A stretch of DNA of 5,543 bases from Cyanobacteria bacterium UBA11153 (lineage in GTDB: Bacteria > Cyanobacteriota > Cyanobacteriia > Cyanobacteriales > Coleofasciculaceae), in the NCBI GenBank assembly GCA_003511885.1, contig DOIX01000425.1, forward strand, positions 1 to 5,543. Reading direction: 5' to 3'. Numbering within the stretch: the first letter of the stretch is position 1; each line of letters starts with the position of its first letter. Shown here piece by piece: positions 5,507-5,543 of this stretch. Position numbers and translations under genes: made by a program. The notes beneath the pieces are model-generated. The model was not told the DNA's origin. It saw nothing but the letters and a program-made list of their open reading frames with translations, and did no database searches.

Positions 5507-5528
5507 GGTCACCAATTGACAATTGACC
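5507..5528. repeat. AATTGAC doublet inside a GGTCA/TGACC inverted repeat
   Basis: AATTGAC occurs twice in tandem (5514-5527), directly after the heptamer array. GGTCA (5507-5511) and TGACC (5524-5528) form an inverted repeat around the palindrome CAATTG (5513-5518). It could be a regulator site for crtH or another tandem-repeat fragment. Confidence 0.45.
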
Positions 5529-5543
5529 GAAAAACGAGCCGCA

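Overview
The window looks like chromosome from a cyanobacterium, probably a filamentous, repeat-rich one. Three things point that way: a CrtH-type carotenoid isomerase, a methionine aminopeptidase with a cyanobacterial-style N-terminal extension, and a Uma2 (DUF820) gene with the Gln-rich tail common in these genomes. Five copies of the HIP1 octamer GCGATCGC (1896, 3062, 4725, 5031, 5359) and several small palindromic or tandem intergenic repeats agree. Genus cannot be decided from this sequence alone.

Layout. 1-569 (minus) is the N-terminal part of an exported or membrane-anchored TPR protein that runs off the left edge. 570-1063 has no gene and is a patchwork of short repeats. 1064-1561 (minus) is a SixA-type phosphohistidine phosphatase, with a good -10 box and a small palindrome just upstream. 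1562-2112 separates the divergent sixA and map genes; it holds two repeat hairpins and what may be the C-terminal scrap of a decayed gene. 2113-2940 (plus) is an intact type I methionine aminopeptidase. 2941-3087 carries a long, nearly perfect inverted repeat. 3088-3864 (plus) is a Uma2-family gene whose frame is broken by a single TGA at 3205-3207. 3888-5438 (minus) is an intact crtH, convergent with the Uma2 gene. The last 105 bases are the crtH upstream region, with a tandem heptamer repeat and a double AATTGAC.

The genes do not form a pathway. Map (N-terminal Met removal) and CrtH (poly-cis to all-trans lycopene) are housekeeping functions, SixA is a small signalling phosphatase, and the TPR and Uma2 genes are accessory families that are multicopy in cyanobacteria. 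Most intergenic space looks shaped by small mobile or recombinogenic repeats. I found no convincing new multi-gene system. The most informative observation is the nonsense-interrupted Uma2 gene, whose true start at 3088 is supported by a strong Shine-Dalgarno.
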